Positions 42,562 through 53,667 of a DNA stretch of 64,000 bases are shown one piece after another (position 1 is the first letter of the stretch; each line of letters opens with the position of its first letter). A program made the position numbers and the translations under genes. The notes beneath the pieces were generated by a model. That model searched no databases, was not told where the DNA came from, and saw only the letters and a list, made by a program, of their open reading frames with translations. Source of the DNA: Symsagittifera roscoffensis (lineage: Eukaryota > Xenacoelomorpha > Acoela > Convolutidae); assembly GCF_963678635.1 (NCBI RefSeq), contig NC_087071.1:28429325-28493324 (forward strand). Direction: 5' to 3'.

Positions 42562-43944
42562 TTAGTCACTGGGAGCCAAATCCATCTCGGAACGCGTTGA
42601 ATATTTTATGTCCGTTGGCTCGAATCGTGAAATCAAGTCTGCAATTTCGCTGTCAAAAATTGGCTGTCCATTTTTTTTGGATTTCATGTTCCGGAGCCAT
42701 TTCAATATCCGAGATTTTTTCAAGCTCCTTACTTTTTTCGTCGAGCAATTCATTTCGGCAAAGTTCGCTGATTGGAGATCCTAAAGTGAGGAGTTCTTTT
42801 TTTGTTTTTATTTTTGTTTTGGAGCATAGTTTTCGAAATTGTGTTAAAATTGAATTATAACTTGAAGTGTACTCGTAGTCGGTCCCAAAAAACACAGTTC
42901 ACACTTCTCAGTGTTCAAATTCAAGCCGTACATTTGTTGCGATTTCAGAATGTTTTTAAGGTCCCGGAGTACTACTTTATAGTCGTCGGCTAAATTTCCA
43001 TCATCTAAATACCAGATGTAAATTTTCGACTCCATCTGTTTGACTAGTGTCTGAATTGTTTCCACAAAAAGGAATGGGGCTTCAGGATCACCTTGTTGAG
43101 TTCCCTCTTCTGACATTATGACAGAGCTTCCGTAAAAAAGGAAACTAGGTTTACTATACGCACAATGGATGTAATTATACGATTCGCGGCAGTTTGAATA
43201 AACATGATTCAGCATTTTTTCTCTATTTAGAGAGTTAAAGGCATTCTAAGAATCTAGTTTTAAAAAAACAGTGCATTTTGGATTGTCTTGGCGTTCAATT
43301 AGGTTTCGAAACGAGTGTGCCGCTATTTCTGCTCCTCGTTTGGTACCGCATCCTACCTGTACCTTTCCGAAAAAATTTTGTCGCTCGGAGAGGGCCTTGC
43401 TTCCAGCGCATTTAGACGCGATACGTCTCAGCGTGTTGCCTATGGCAATCGGTCTCAACCCTTGGTCTATCTTTATGAGGGCGATAAGCTTTGCGCCAAA
43501 AAATAAAGGTCTTAGGGGTTCGGGTATTTTGCCATCTCTAATGAGGTTTATCAGCTTAGTAAGCGATTTCAGAAAATAAAATCCTGCATTGCCATTCGAC
43601 TTACTAACAAGATCTTTAAAAATTTGAGGAACTTTTTTATCAGGACCTGCTGCTGATCCGTTCGGAAAGGACATTATCGCTTTGTATAGGTCGAAATCGG
43701 TTACGAAAAAACTATCTAAATTTTTTGGATTTGGAGCTGCAAATTTGGCTCGCTGAGGGTGCTTAGACAACAATTTTTGATAGTTATCAGTTGAAAAAGG
43801 GGCAATTTTGTCATCCGAAGCAGCAAGCCTTATTCCTCCCTTTACATTCTCTTCAACGAGCTCACTACTTATTAACTTTTTTCTCTGCTCGAAATCACTC
43901 AGAGGTGGGCTTGAAACTTGAGGATGGGGTTTTGGAAGTGACAC
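42562..43944 (-). pseudogene. LINE-like reverse transcriptase, copy 1 (broken)
   Basis: Three consecutive frames cover the RT. 43944-43246 holds the fingers (IMSFPNGSAAGPDKKVPQIF; LRPIAIGNTLRRIASKCAG; ending in the Asp-bearing FLKLDS). A stop follows immediately. 43215-42844 holds the palm (GTQQGDPEAPFLF and catalytic WYLDDGNLA). 42895-42562 holds the thumb-like remainder. The YLDDG box and GxxQGDP motif identify a retroelement RT distinct from the Ty3 YVDD enzyme nearby. Stops and frame changes mean it is not functional. It is closely similar to the copy at 47.7-49.3 kb. Confidence 0.85.
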
Positions 43945-43964
43945 GTCATTTGCTCGAATTTTTT

Positions 43965-44408
43965 TTATTTATCAAAGAGCTCATGCTTTTGGTCTGTTTG
44001 AGGCCACTTCTTTTCGGTTGCTCCAAAAAAAAAGAACGACGTTAAGAGAATTAGCCATTTTGTAACCTCTTCTACATTGTAGACGATGTCATTTATTTCG
44101 TCCGACAGACTTTCCGCCAAGGGAACACGCGAGTTTTTTGGTACTCTCTTGAGTACTCGGACATTTGAGATGGCTGTATTAACATAATTGTCTAGCACTA
44201 AATCACTACCTATTGTTGCTTTATTAACAGATTTTACATCAACACATAAAGGACACTGAAACCATTGGATTCTCTTAGAGTCGCTAAGAGAAATATTTAC
44301 ACAACCGATATGATACCAACTAGAACAACAATCAGATCCAATCCAATTTATCAATCCTGAAGTTGTTAAGCAATCTTTGCTAGTACACTCTTTGTTGTTT
44401 TTCCTCAC
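43965..44408 (-). CDS. PHD-finger ORF of the LINE-like element, copy 1
   Basis: About 147 codons. A Cys4-His-Cys3-type PHD finger is visible: CTSKDC, then WIGSDCCSSWYHIGCVNISL, then IQWFQCPLC. A helical region follows (VLKRVPKNSRVPLAESLSDE). The frame lacks a clear ATG; in-frame sequence extends upstream with two Cys codons. PHD fingers typically bind histone tails and in retroelements may steer integration. Copies are at 47188-47616 (plus) and, partial, at 45957-46181 (minus). Confidence 0.75.
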   Translation of the reverse strand: MRKNNKECTSKDCLTTSGLINWIGSDCCSSWYHIGCVNISLSDSKRIQWFQCPLCVDVKSVNKATIGSDLVLDNYVNTAISNVRVLKRVPKNSRVPLAESLSDEINDIVYNVEEVTKWLILLTSFFFFGATEKKWPQTDQKHELFDK

Positions 44409-45190
44409 ATTGACGCAGCATAAATTTTAAAAAAAAAGGATTTTTTCTGGACTTCAAGGGACTGAACTAACCCATGATAAGCGGTTAGAGGGAATTTTAT
44501 AAATCAGCAAACAAAAAAAGTAAAAGGCAATTAAATTAATTTAAATTTTAAAATCGAATTACAAAAATCAAAAACAAGGAGAAATCTCACCCGAGCTCAG
44601 TAGGTCCAGCGGTGCACCACCAGACTCTTCAACCTCCCCACAGAAAGCCACTTGACAGACCTGTCTCTAAAATCCCTCAGAGGGCGTTCCACAAACAGGC
44701 ACAAGCATCACTCATAACAAATCTATTTAATAAGTTTATCACAACAATTAGGCTAAAAAAATCAGATTGATCTGGATGTCACAACTTCTGAACAGTTCAA
44801 GGACCTTCTAACGAACTGTTCTAATTTTTGTGATAAACTTATTAAATAGATTTGGTATATTTGATGTTTGTGCATGTTTGTGGAGCGCGCTCTGAGGGGT
44901 TTTAGAGACAGGTCTGTCAAGTGACTTTCTGTGCGGAGGTGGGAAACTGGAACTGGCTTGAAGAGTCTGGTCGTGCACCGCTGATTCTACTGAGATCGGG
45001 TGAGATTGTTCCTTGTTTTGTTTTTGGATTTCGATTTCAAAATTTAAATTAATTTAATTGTCTTTTATTTTTTTTATTTGCTGATTTATAAAATTCCCTC
45101 TAACCGTTTATCATGGGTTAGTTCAGTCCCTTGAAGTCCAGACAAAATCCTTTTTTTTTAAAATTTATGCTGCGTCAATGTGAGGAAAAA
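44401..45190. repeat. Palindrome 1 (head-to-head LINE 5' ends)
   Basis: The sequence upstream of the PHD ORF on the minus strand (44401-44745) reappears as its reverse complement at about 44825-45190. The innermost perfect arms AAATCTATTTAATAAGTTTA(TCACAA) lie around a spacer of about 85 nt that has its own AACAGTTC/GAACTGTT inverted pair. The arms differ at several positions and by a small indel, so this is not an exact artefactual fold-back. Confidence 0.85.
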
Positions 45191-45966
45191 CAACAAAGAG
45201 TGTACAAGCAAAGATTGCCTAAAACCGTCATGATTGATAAATTGGATTGGAGGTGATTGTTGTTCTAGTTGGTATCATATCAGTTGTGTAAATATTTCTT
45301 TTAGAGACTCTAAGAAAACCCAATGGCTTCAGTGTCTTTTATAAACGAATTCTTAAAGATCTTGTTATTAAGTCGAATGGCAATGCAGGACTTAATTTTC
45401 TGAAATCTCTTGCTAAGCTGATAAACTTCATTGGAGATGGCAAAATACCCGAACCCCTAAGACTTTTCTTCTTCGGCTTATCGACGTTATAAAGATAGAC
45501 AGAGGGTTGAGATCGATTGCCATAGGGAACACGCTGAGACGTATCGCGTCTAAATGCGCTGGAATCAAGGCCTTCTCCGAGCGACAAAAATTTTTCGGAA
45601 AATTTACAGGTAAGATGCGGTACCAAACGAGGAGCAGAAATTGCTGCACACTCGTTTCGAAATCGAACCCAGCGCAACGACAATCCAAAATGCACTGTTA
45701 TTTTAAAACTAGATTTTAGGAATGTCTTTAACTCTCTTAATAGAGAAAAAATGCTGAATCATGTTTATTCAAATCGCCGCGAATTGTATAATTGCACCCA
45801 TTGCGCGCATAGTAAAACTGTTTTCCTGTTTTACGGAAGCCCTGTCATAAAGTCAGAAGACGGAATTCAGCAAGGAGATCCTGAAGCCCCACCCCTTTTG
45901 CGGAAACAATTCAGACATTAGTCAAACAGTTGGAGTCGAAAATTAGCATCTGGTGTTTAGATGATG
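45181..45966 (+). mobile_element. LINE-like element fragment (plus strand)
   Basis: Reading rightwards from palindrome 1: start of the PHD ORF (CTSKDC equivalent), a jump into the RT fingers (RSIAIGNTLRRIASKCAG near 45510), then the palm up to the catalytic box near 45950, where it ends abruptly and switches to opposite-strand LINE sequence. Internally deleted and non-functional. Confidence 0.75.
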
Positions 45967-46400
45967 GAAATTTGGTCTGTTTGCGGCCACTTCTTTTCGG
46001 TTGCTCCAAAAAAAAAGAACGACGTTAAGAGAATTAGCCATTTTGTAACCTCTTCTACATTGTAGACGATGTCATTTATTTTGTCCGACAGACTTTCCGC
46101 CAAGGGAACACGCGAGTTTTTTGGTACTCTCTTGAGTACTCGGACATTTGAGATGGCTGTATTAACATAATTGTCTAGCACTGAATCATTACCTATTGTT
46201 GCTTTATTAACAGATTTTACATCAACTCATAAAGGACACTGAAACCATTGGGTTTTCCTAGAGTCGCTAAGAGAAATATTTACACAACTGATATGATACC
46301 AACTAGAACAAGAATCATATCCAATCCAATTTACCAATCCTGAAGGTTTTAAGCAATCTTTGCTTGTACACTCTTTGTTGTTTTTCCTCATCTTGACTGA
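45967..46400 (-). mobile_element. LINE-like element fragment (minus strand)
   Basis: A truncated 5' part of the element on the minus strand. The helical C-terminal half of the PHD ORF is at 46181-45957 and the PHD cysteines are further right. It joins the plus-strand fragment at about 45966 and continues right into palindrome 2. Confidence 0.75.
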
Positions 46401-47190
46401 GCATAAAGGTGAAAAAAAAGGATTTTGACTGGACTTTAGGGGACTGAACTAACTCATCATAAGCGGTTAGTGGGAATTTTATAAATCAGCAAACAAAAAA
46501 AATGAAAGGCAATTAAATTAATTTAAACTTTTCAATCCAATTACAAAAATCAAAAACAAGGAACACTCTCACCAGAGCTCAGTAGGTCCAGCGGTGCACC
46601 ACCAGACTCTTCAAGCCAGTTCCAGTTTCCCACCTCCCCACAAAAAGCCACTTGACAGACCTGTCTCTAAAATCCCTCAGAGGGCGTTCCACAAACAGGC
46701 ACAAACATCAGTCATTACAAATCTATTTAATAAGTTTATCACAACAATTAGGCTAAAAAAGTCAGATTGATCTGGATGTCACAACTTCACAACTTCTGAA
46801 CAGTTCAAGGACCTTCTAACGAACTGTTCTAATTTTTGTGATAAACTTATTAAATAGATTTGGTATATTTGATGTTTGTGCATGTTTGTGGAGCGCGCTC
46901 TGAGGGGTTTTAGAGACAGGTCTGTCAAGTGACTTTCTGTGCGGAGGTGGGAAACTGGAACTGGCTTGAAGAGTCTGGTCGTGCACCGCTGATTCTACTG
47001 AGATCGGGTGAGATTGTTCCTTGTTTTGTTTTTGGATTTCGATTTCAAAATTTAAATTAATTTAATTGTCTTTTATTTTTTTTTATTTGCTGATTTATAA
47101 AATTCCCTCTAACCGTTTATCATGGGTTAGTTCAGTCCCTTGAAGTCCAGACAAAATCCTTTTTTTTAAAATTTATGCTGCGTCAATGTG
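46390..47190. repeat. Palindrome 2 (head-to-head LINE 5' ends)
   Basis: Same architecture as palindrome 1, centred near 46.81 kb. The spacer carries the AACAGTTC...GAACTGTT pair. The right arm (46850-47190) is nearly identical to the right arm of palindrome 1. The left arm retains a CCAGTTCCAGTTTCCCACC segment that palindrome 1's left arm has lost. Confidence 0.85.
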
Positions 47191-47616
47191 AGGAAAAACA
47201 ACAAAGAGTGTACAAGCAAAGATTGCCTAAAACCGTCAGGATTGATAAATTGGATTGGAGGTGATTGTTGTTCTAGTTGGTATCATATCAGTTGTGTAAA
47301 TTTTTCTTTTAGCGGCTCTAATAAAATTCAATGGCTTCAGTGTCCTTTATGCGTTGATATAAAATCTGTTAATAAAGCAACAAAAGGTAATGATTCAGTG
47401 CTAGACAATTATGTTAATACAGCCATCTCAAATGTCCGAGTACTCAAGAGAGTACCAAAAGACTCGCGTGTTACCTTGGCGGAAAGTCTGTCGGACAAAA
47501 TAAATGACATCGTCTACAATATAGAAGATGTTACAAAATGGCTCACTTTTTTTAGGTGGTTTTGGTTTTCTTGGAGCAACCGAAAAGAAGTGGACGCAAA
47601 CAGACCACAAGCATGA
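47188..47616 (+). CDS. PHD-finger ORF of the LINE-like element, copy 2
   Basis: About 142 codons in a frame with no obvious ATG; in-frame sequence extends upstream. The PHD finger reads CTSKDC...WIGGDCCSSWYHISCVNFSF...IQWLQCPLC. The helical tail VLKRVPKDSRVTLAESLSDK is shared with the other copies. It ends shortly before the start of RT homology. Confidence 0.75.
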   Translation: MRKNNKECTSKDCLKPSGLINWIGGDCCSSWYHISCVNFSFSGSNKIQWLQCPLCVDIKSVNKATKGNDSVLDNYVNTAISNVRVLKRVPKDSRVTLAESLSDKINDIVYNIEDVTKWLTFFRWFWFSWSNRKEVDANRPQA

Positions 47617-47689
47617 GCTCTTTGATAAATAAAAAAATTCGAGCAATGACGTGTCACTTTCAAAACCCAATCCCCAAATTTCAAGCCCG

Positions 47690-49317
47690 CGCTGAGTGAC
47701 CTCGAGCAGAGTGACCTCGAGCAGAGTAACCTCGAGCTGAGTGACCTCGAGCAAAGAATAAAGCTAATATGTGGTAAGCTCGATGAAGGAAATGTAAAGG
47801 GAAGAATAAGGCTTGCTGCTTCGGGTGACAAAATTGCTCCGTTTTCAACTAATAACTATCAAAATTTGTTGTCTAAGCACCCTCAGAGAGCCAAACTTGC
47901 AGCTCCAAATCCAAAAAATTTAGATAGCTTATCGCAAAGCTTATCGCCCTCATAAAGACGGAGGGTTGAGATCGATTGCCATAGGGAACACGCTGAGACG
48001 TATTGCGTCTAAATGCGCTGGAAGCAAGGCCTTCTCCGAGCGACAAAATTTTTTCGGAAACGTACAGGTAGGATGCGGTACCAAACGAGGAGCAAAAATA
48101 GCTGCACCTTTGTTTCGAAATCAAACCGAACGCGAAGACAATCCAAAATGCACTGTTTTTTTAAAACTAGATTCTTAGAATGCCTTTAACTCTCTAAATA
48201 GAGAAAAAATGCTGAATCATGTTTATTCAAATTGCCGCGAATCGTATAATTACATCCATTGTGCGTATAGTAAACCTAGTTTCCTTTTTTACGGAAGCTC
48301 TGTCATAATGTCAGAAGAGGGAACTCAACAAGGTGATCCTGAAGACCCATTCCTTTTTGTGGAAACAATTCAGACATTAGTCAAACAGTTGGAGTCGAAA
48401 ATTAGCATCTGGTATTTAGATGACGGAAATTTATGCGCTGACTATAAGGTAGTACTCCGGGACCCTAAAAACATTCTGAAATTGGAACAAATTTATGGCC
48501 TGAGCTTGAACACTGAGAAGTGCGAACTTCGTTTTTTGGGACCGACTACGAGTACACAGTATAATTCATTTTTAACACAATTTCAAAAATTATGCCCCAA
48601 AATAAAAATAAAAACAAAAGTCAAACTCCTCATTTTAGGATCTCCAATCGGCGAGTTTTGCCGCAAAGAACTGCTCGACGAAAAAATTAAAGAGCTCGAA
48701 AAAACATCGGATGTCATTGACAAACTAGACGCCCATTATGGTTTTTAATTCATTTAATTCAACGACCATTCATAATTGCTTTAGCATGCCAAAACTCCTA
48801 TACTTTTTGCGTACGAGCCCTTGTTTTTTGCAAAATGATTTTTTGGAACACAACGACAAATTACTAAGAAATTCGTTGTGCAGAGTCACTTATGTGAAAA
48901 CGGATGATAACCAATTTTTACAAGCAATTCTCTCGGCAGCCAAAGTTGGCTTGGGCGTTTCTTCCGCTCGTCTACACCTTTTAACCGCTTTCTTAGCCTC
49001 AGCAGTAAGAGCAAAAAATGCCTTGAGCAAAATCGTTGGTTTGAAGCATGTGGAATGAGCCAATTTGGAATGAGCCAATTTTGGAATGAGCCAATTGGAA
49101 TGAGCCAGTTTTTGGCAGCGAAATTGCAGACTTGATTTTACGACTCGAACCAACGGACATAAAAAGAATCAACGCGTTCCAAGATAGACTTGACTCCCAA
49201 TGGTTGAACGTCATCCCGTGCAAAAATTTAAAGTTAAAACTGTCAAATCAACAACTCAGAATTGCGATAGGACTTCAATTAGGCTCAAAAATATGCAAAC
49301 GGCATAAATGCGTGTGA
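47690..49317 (+). pseudogene. LINE-like reverse transcriptase, copy 2 (broken)
   Basis: RT homology spread over several frames. The N-terminal region (47755-47935) resembles copy 1 (LAASGDKIAPFST). Part of the fingers is deleted near 47935. RSIAIGNTLRRIASKCAG follows near 47966-48060, then the palm at 48209-48748 with GTQQGDPEDPFLF and catalytic WYLDDGNLC. Thumb-like segments follow at 48738-49058 and 49132-49317. A short unit (GGAATGAGCCAATT-type) is repeated about four times near 49053-49110 and breaks the frame. Nearly identical to copy 1 where both are present. Confidence 0.82.
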
Positions 49318-49379
49318 AAAGACGTTACCGAGGATGGCTGGCATGGTCTTTCTTGCCTCAAAAGTGCAGGGAGATTCTT

Positions 49380-50080
49380 TAGGCATTCAAACCTGAATGC
49401 CCTTATAAAGCAGAATTTGTCTTCTACTCACATTCCGTCTGTTTTAGAACGACGAAACCTCTACAGGGCCGATCAGAAGCGACCAGACGGTTTGACGCTC
49501 GTTCCATGGGCAGCTCTTGTGGGATGTAACGGTGGTAGACTCCTTAGCTCCTTGTAGGATTAATGCCGGGTCTGTTTGTAACCCTGGTACGGCTGCCGCT
49601 GAAGCGGAAGAGCGAAAAAATGACAAGCATAAAGATCTTGTAGATGATGGATTTCTTTTTTAACCGCTAGCTTTAGAGATTCAAGGTGCGGCCGGACCCA
49701 GCACAGAATTTTTTGAGCAAGCTTTGTAAGAACCTAAGCGTATGCACTGAGGAACCCAGAGCAGGCAGCTTTTTAAAACAGATAATCTCCCTGGCAATAC
49801 AGATTGCGAACGCGAGTTCAATAACATGCACTGCACCAGGACGTTCAACTGGAGCTAAAATCTTTTCGGATTGTGTTACAACACCAACACAACCTGCCAG
49901 CTGTTTTGTTCAATCTTCGTTCAAATACGAAAAAGAAATCGCAAACGAGAAGGATGTAACATTCGCCCAAATACTACACAGTGACGGAGCGTAGAAAAAG
50001 CACCTAATGACGACTGGCCAGCGTCAGTTACCTAAATTCTACTCGTTTTTCACCGTCTCGACCTAGCCAGTTGATTTTCT
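49380..50080 (+). pseudogene. C-terminal part and 3' UTR of LINE-like element, copy 2
   Basis: Degraded coding sequence (readable pieces at 49686-49994 with several Cys and His residues), absent from copy 1. After it comes the 3' UTR with the GACGACTGGCCAGCGTC palindrome (about 50010-50026) and a CACCGTCTCGACCTAGCCAG segment (about 50052-50071), both shared with copy 1 near 42400-42455. No poly(A) tail. Confidence 0.5.
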
Positions 50081-51590
50081 GGCCTGTTAGGGCTAACTAA
50101 AAAATTACCATCATTCAAACGACTTTTGATCAGTTTTCGTCTGCATGCGAAAACAACCACATAGTTGGGTCTATTTAAACCACTGCTCGAGTATCCTATT
50201 TTACTTTGTTTTTAGTGACAGTTACATACTAAATCCATTGGAGATGGATTGAACCTTTCCTCTTCCTAGCTACTCATATTCTAAAATAACAAATCATACC
50301 GGTGTTAATTCAAATGTTAAAGACATCAGAGTAGCTAAAAATTTAGTTTATTATAGTCTTTCAACAAACGACAGTCTCTGGGCGCCGGGCCTCTGATTCC
50401 TTCCGGCTCTCCCACAGAAGCCTTCTTTCTTCTCATCGGCTGCCGCTATACGTCTTATCGTACGTTTTTCTCTTCGACTGTTTCTTACTTGTCGATTCGG
50501 TTGTTCTGATTTTTTTCACTTTTTCTGCCAAATATGGCCACTTTTTGTATTTCTCAGAAATACTCCGCCGCTTTTCGAATTTTTGAAAATTTCCTTCTAG
50601 AATTCTCCGACCCTCCTTTTCTTGATTATTTCGTTATTAACACCGTTAATACTCTTTTTTTTACTCGTCGGAGGGTTCGGCCGTGTCAATCCGGCTGAAT
50701 GGCACATACTCCCCGGACAGTCCCCGTCAATGTCCCCATCGAACGCATAACCCCGGGTCATCTTCAAGTGATGATCCAGCTTTCTATAATCAACTTACAA
50801 ATCGCATTAGAACTTTAAAATTATCTACTCCACCTCAACTCAACGCGTGTCATAAATTGCATCGTACTACATTTCACTGCCTTTCAACATTTTCACAAAA
50901 ATTTCACAATGAGGAGTGTCCTAGATAAAATTTCTTTTCCGACTACTTACGTCACTTTCTCCGTAAAATTTCTTTTTGCTCTTGCTGATTAAAAAAATGG
51001 GATGTGGCGCGGCCACGCACCCGTTAAAATTAACTTAATGTCACTCACCAAATATAATCGTTCATATATGCGTTTGCTCCCAATATTAAAACTAAGAAAC
51101 TCTGTGGCTAGGAAAGGTAATGAGGTACTCACCCTCTTCGAGCAAGCGTACCCAAACCCTACCAGGTTGCCACAAAGTGAAGATGTGTCCTACACAGGTT
51201 AAAAACTCTAGTCAGGTTTAAATAGGTAAATATACTCACCTAATGCCTATATATATAAATAATTGTCAAATAAAATTATCCATTGTAATTCAACAGTTTT
51301 TGACAATTCAACAAACTCCAAATCTGGTTTGACCAAACAACATCATAACAAAAAGTTTAAAAGTTCCATTAATCAATCTTGGTTGATTAGTTCAAGTTTT
51401 TACTCACAACGACAACAAAGTTTTCTATCTTTCCTGTCTTCATTCTTCGTCCTCAATCATCGTCTTCAAACTTCGTCCATCACTTCTGGTTCCTGCTCGC
51501 CTTTCTCACTGTGTTCTAAAACGTTCTGCAGCATATCCACAGAGTTTCGGGCCGTGCCCCAGCTTTCCTGCTACAGCAACCTCTGTTTGC
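50081..51590 (-). other. 3' noncoding region and LTR-like end of retroelement copy 2
   Basis: Minus-strand counterpart of 40657-42390. It includes CTGTCCGGGGAGTATGTG (50705-50722 on the complement), the TTTCTTAGTTTTAATATT block near 51090, and a diverged LTR-like stretch down to about 50200. No coding content on either strand is supported; plus-strand open frames here are shadows. Confidence 0.5.
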
Positions 51591-52446
51591 AGCAGGGTAG
51601 TAGGTCCACATTCAATTTCTGCTCTCTGTTCCTGCTGAAGCTGTTGTGCAGGCACAGGCTCACGTTTCGTTCTAGGTCAGCTTGTAAGACCTCTTCTCTT
51701 TCCTTTTAAGTGGTGCAAGACATCCCAGCTACTCTCTTCACTGCCGTGGTCACAGCGTTTCTATGCGTCAGGAATGCTCTCTTATAGGCTCCCGTTCCTA
51801 TGTACAGCTGGAAAGATCGATAGTCTTCCGTGTTTCGGGACAAATGACGCTTCGCGCGTTCATACACCCAAGCCGTCATCGCCGCACGGAGCCAAGGCAT
51901 CAATCTTTGTCTTGCCCAAATTCGCTCTATTTCTTTCGGTATCCTCAAATATTTGCAGGTCGTTTTGAACAGAACCAACCTCTTGCTGATACTCACTCGG
52001 CTCAATTGCTCCGGAGTTGGCAGGGCCATCTCCTGTTTTGTCGTCCCTGCATTGACTTCCAGCCATCTTACTGCTAACATGGCGCTGACCACCAGTATCG
52101 TTACATTCTCGGTTTGGTCAGGCAATCCCATGGAGAGCAATTCTTTGGCATCCCAAACCAGTACTAGGTTTGTTCTCTTGGGGTACTTAAACGTCTGCGC
52201 CAGGCAGTGACACGGGTACTCCCCATGAGTTAACAGGATGTTCCTGCTTTTTCGATATCCCGACGCTACTAGCAGGGGCTCAATTTCCATCATCCTTCGG
52301 TGCGTCTCATCTTTTTCGTCTATCGTAGGAAAATCACTCGACAATATTCCCTTCGACTTCTTCTTCTGGAACTCACTGATGTTCCCTTCACCCCACTTTA
52401 CAAAGTTTTCTCCCACTATTTCTTCCAACTCATCCCTAGACCTCAA
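51591..52446 (-). pseudogene. Conserved C-terminal module, copy 2
   Basis: About 246 codons open from 52446 to a stop at 51706. The same frame continues with LERNVSLCLHNSFSRNRE and LPCCKQR to about 51593, matching copy 1, so the stop is a lesion. Conserved blocks: RIWARQRLMPWLRAAMTAWV, YKRAFLTHRNAVTTAVKR. The N-terminal half (for example LLTHGEYPCHCLAQTF, ENVTILVVSAMLAVRWLEV) is absent from copy 1. No known family recognised. The readable start is not an ATG, so it was probably part of a larger polyprotein running from the right. Confidence 0.65.
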
Positions 52447-52696
52447 CTGCCCGGAGGATCTTCCTCAACAAATCATGGGATCTCTACGACATCCTCGACA
52501 GTCGCACGCACTTGGGCACCGAGAAGAGCTGGTCGATCAATCGGTGTTGTGTTCTTGCATCTACAACCACCATGTGCGTCGGTTATTTGCTATTACAGTC
52601 TGGTGCCGCGCTAGATCCCACCAGATACTTCTAACCGGCTGTCTTTTGATATCCCATGCTGTGCTTCAATTTCATCTCCTTTTCAAGAGCCTCCCG

Positions 52697-53047
52697 CTAG
52701 CTTCCAATTATCTGCTCCGTTTGTAATGCTCCAGGGAACACTTCCACACTCAAGGACGTGACCAGCTCATGGGAACGCTCCAGGTGATCCAAGGAGTCAA
52801 TCGAGCTGACCATGCTACAATATCCCAAGGCGGTCATCAGATTCACCTCCGTCGTTCCATGGCAATCCGCAAGCAATTCCATATCATTTTTCTCTGACAT
52901 ACTCAATCTTCCATACAATTTGGCTAGCTGGCAGAGCTTTTCGCTCAATGTTTTCAGGCAATGACCATTCCCACACACGTGCCCTTCCATTCCACAACTG
53001 GAAGCTAAGCAGGCGCCCTCCTTCATCCAATCACTTGGAGAGTTCAC
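52697..53047 (-). CDS. Accessory module: Cys-rich protein segment, copy 2
   Basis: About 116 codons. The N-terminal part has a Cys/His cluster (CLASSCGMEGHVCGNGHCLK, then KLCQLAKLY) that could bind zinc, followed by a helical stretch. Unrecognised. It lies in the accessory block missing from copy 1 and on the same strand as all other modules. Frame breaks on both sides suggest decay of a longer protein. Confidence 0.4.
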   Translation of the reverse strand: MNSPSDWMKEGACLASSCGMEGHVCGNGHCLKTLSEKLCQLAKLYGRLSMSEKNDMELLADCHGTTEVNLMTALGYCSMVSSIDSLDHLERSHELVTSLSVEVFPGALQTEQIIGS

Positions 53048-53382
53048 TCGGACGGCTCCGTGGGTTGCGTGGGTTGTTTGTCATCTTGCCTCGTTATTTT
53101 AAGAGCCAATAGATGACGTATCATAGCTAGGTCGTGCAGGCTCTCATCGTCGTTCTCCTCCAGTTCAATTTCAGCTGTGAGATCCCATATCAGGCTCGCG
53201 TTCGAATTTGGGCACCATGAAGGCTTCATGAGTTCTCACATCGTCACTAGGCTGGTCTTCAGTGGACCGTCCCACGAACCACACTCAAAGATCACTTGTC
53301 CCTCCAGCGGGGGAATCGAAGGTTCAATCACTCGTTCCTCCGACACGTATTGGAAGGACTTCCGCTGTCCTAGCGTCGCGTA

Positions 53383-53640
53383 CTATCTCAGACTCCTGAT
53401 TCCTTCCAACATTTCCCTCGTCACTGTCAACTCCTTGTTGGAACATCGCCTGACATCCTCCAATCTCCGGTAGCAATCCATATCATTCAGTTTTTTCGTC
53501 GGGATCTGCAGTGGCAGGTCTTGATAGAGTTCCAACAGGGCCCTCAATAAGACTTCTTCACGCTTCAGCGACCTCTGCCTGATCGTCTTCACACATTCTT
53601 CTAGCTCCAGAGCGGGGATAAGATCCACCAAGACCTTCAC
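53383..53640 (-). CDS. Accessory module: helical segment, copy 2
   Basis: About 85 codons, Leu/Glu/Arg-rich and probably helical (VKTIRQRSLKREEVLLRALL). Unrecognised. Separated by only about 28 nt from the upstream module (54345-53668), consistent with one decayed polyprotein. Confidence 0.4.
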   Translation of the reverse strand: MKVLVDLIPALELEECVKTIRQRSLKREEVLLRALLELYQDLPLQIPTKKLNDMDCYRRLEDVRRCSNKELTVTREMLEGIRSLR

Positions 53641-53667
53641 AAAGCAAAGTGCGTCTTTTCTTTTTGC

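Larger units (their letters stand above)
42391..44790 (-). mobile_element. Non-LTR (LINE-like) element, copy 1
   Basis: Minus-strand retroelement with a PHD-finger ORF (44408-43965) and RT frames (43944-42562). The 5' untranslated part (44790-44409) is half of a palindrome. The 3' end near 42400 shares GCTTGGTAGAGACGGTGAAA and GCCAGTCGTC with copy 2 (50080-50010). Compared with copy 2 it lacks roughly 650 bp of the region after the RT. No poly(A) or target duplication was seen. Confidence 0.75.

Noticed and set aside
44401-47190. Palindromes as sequencing fold-back artefacts
   Set aside because: Arms differ by substitutions and indels (for example a segment missing from only one left arm), which simple fold-back chimeras would not show. 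Long-read confirmation is still needed.
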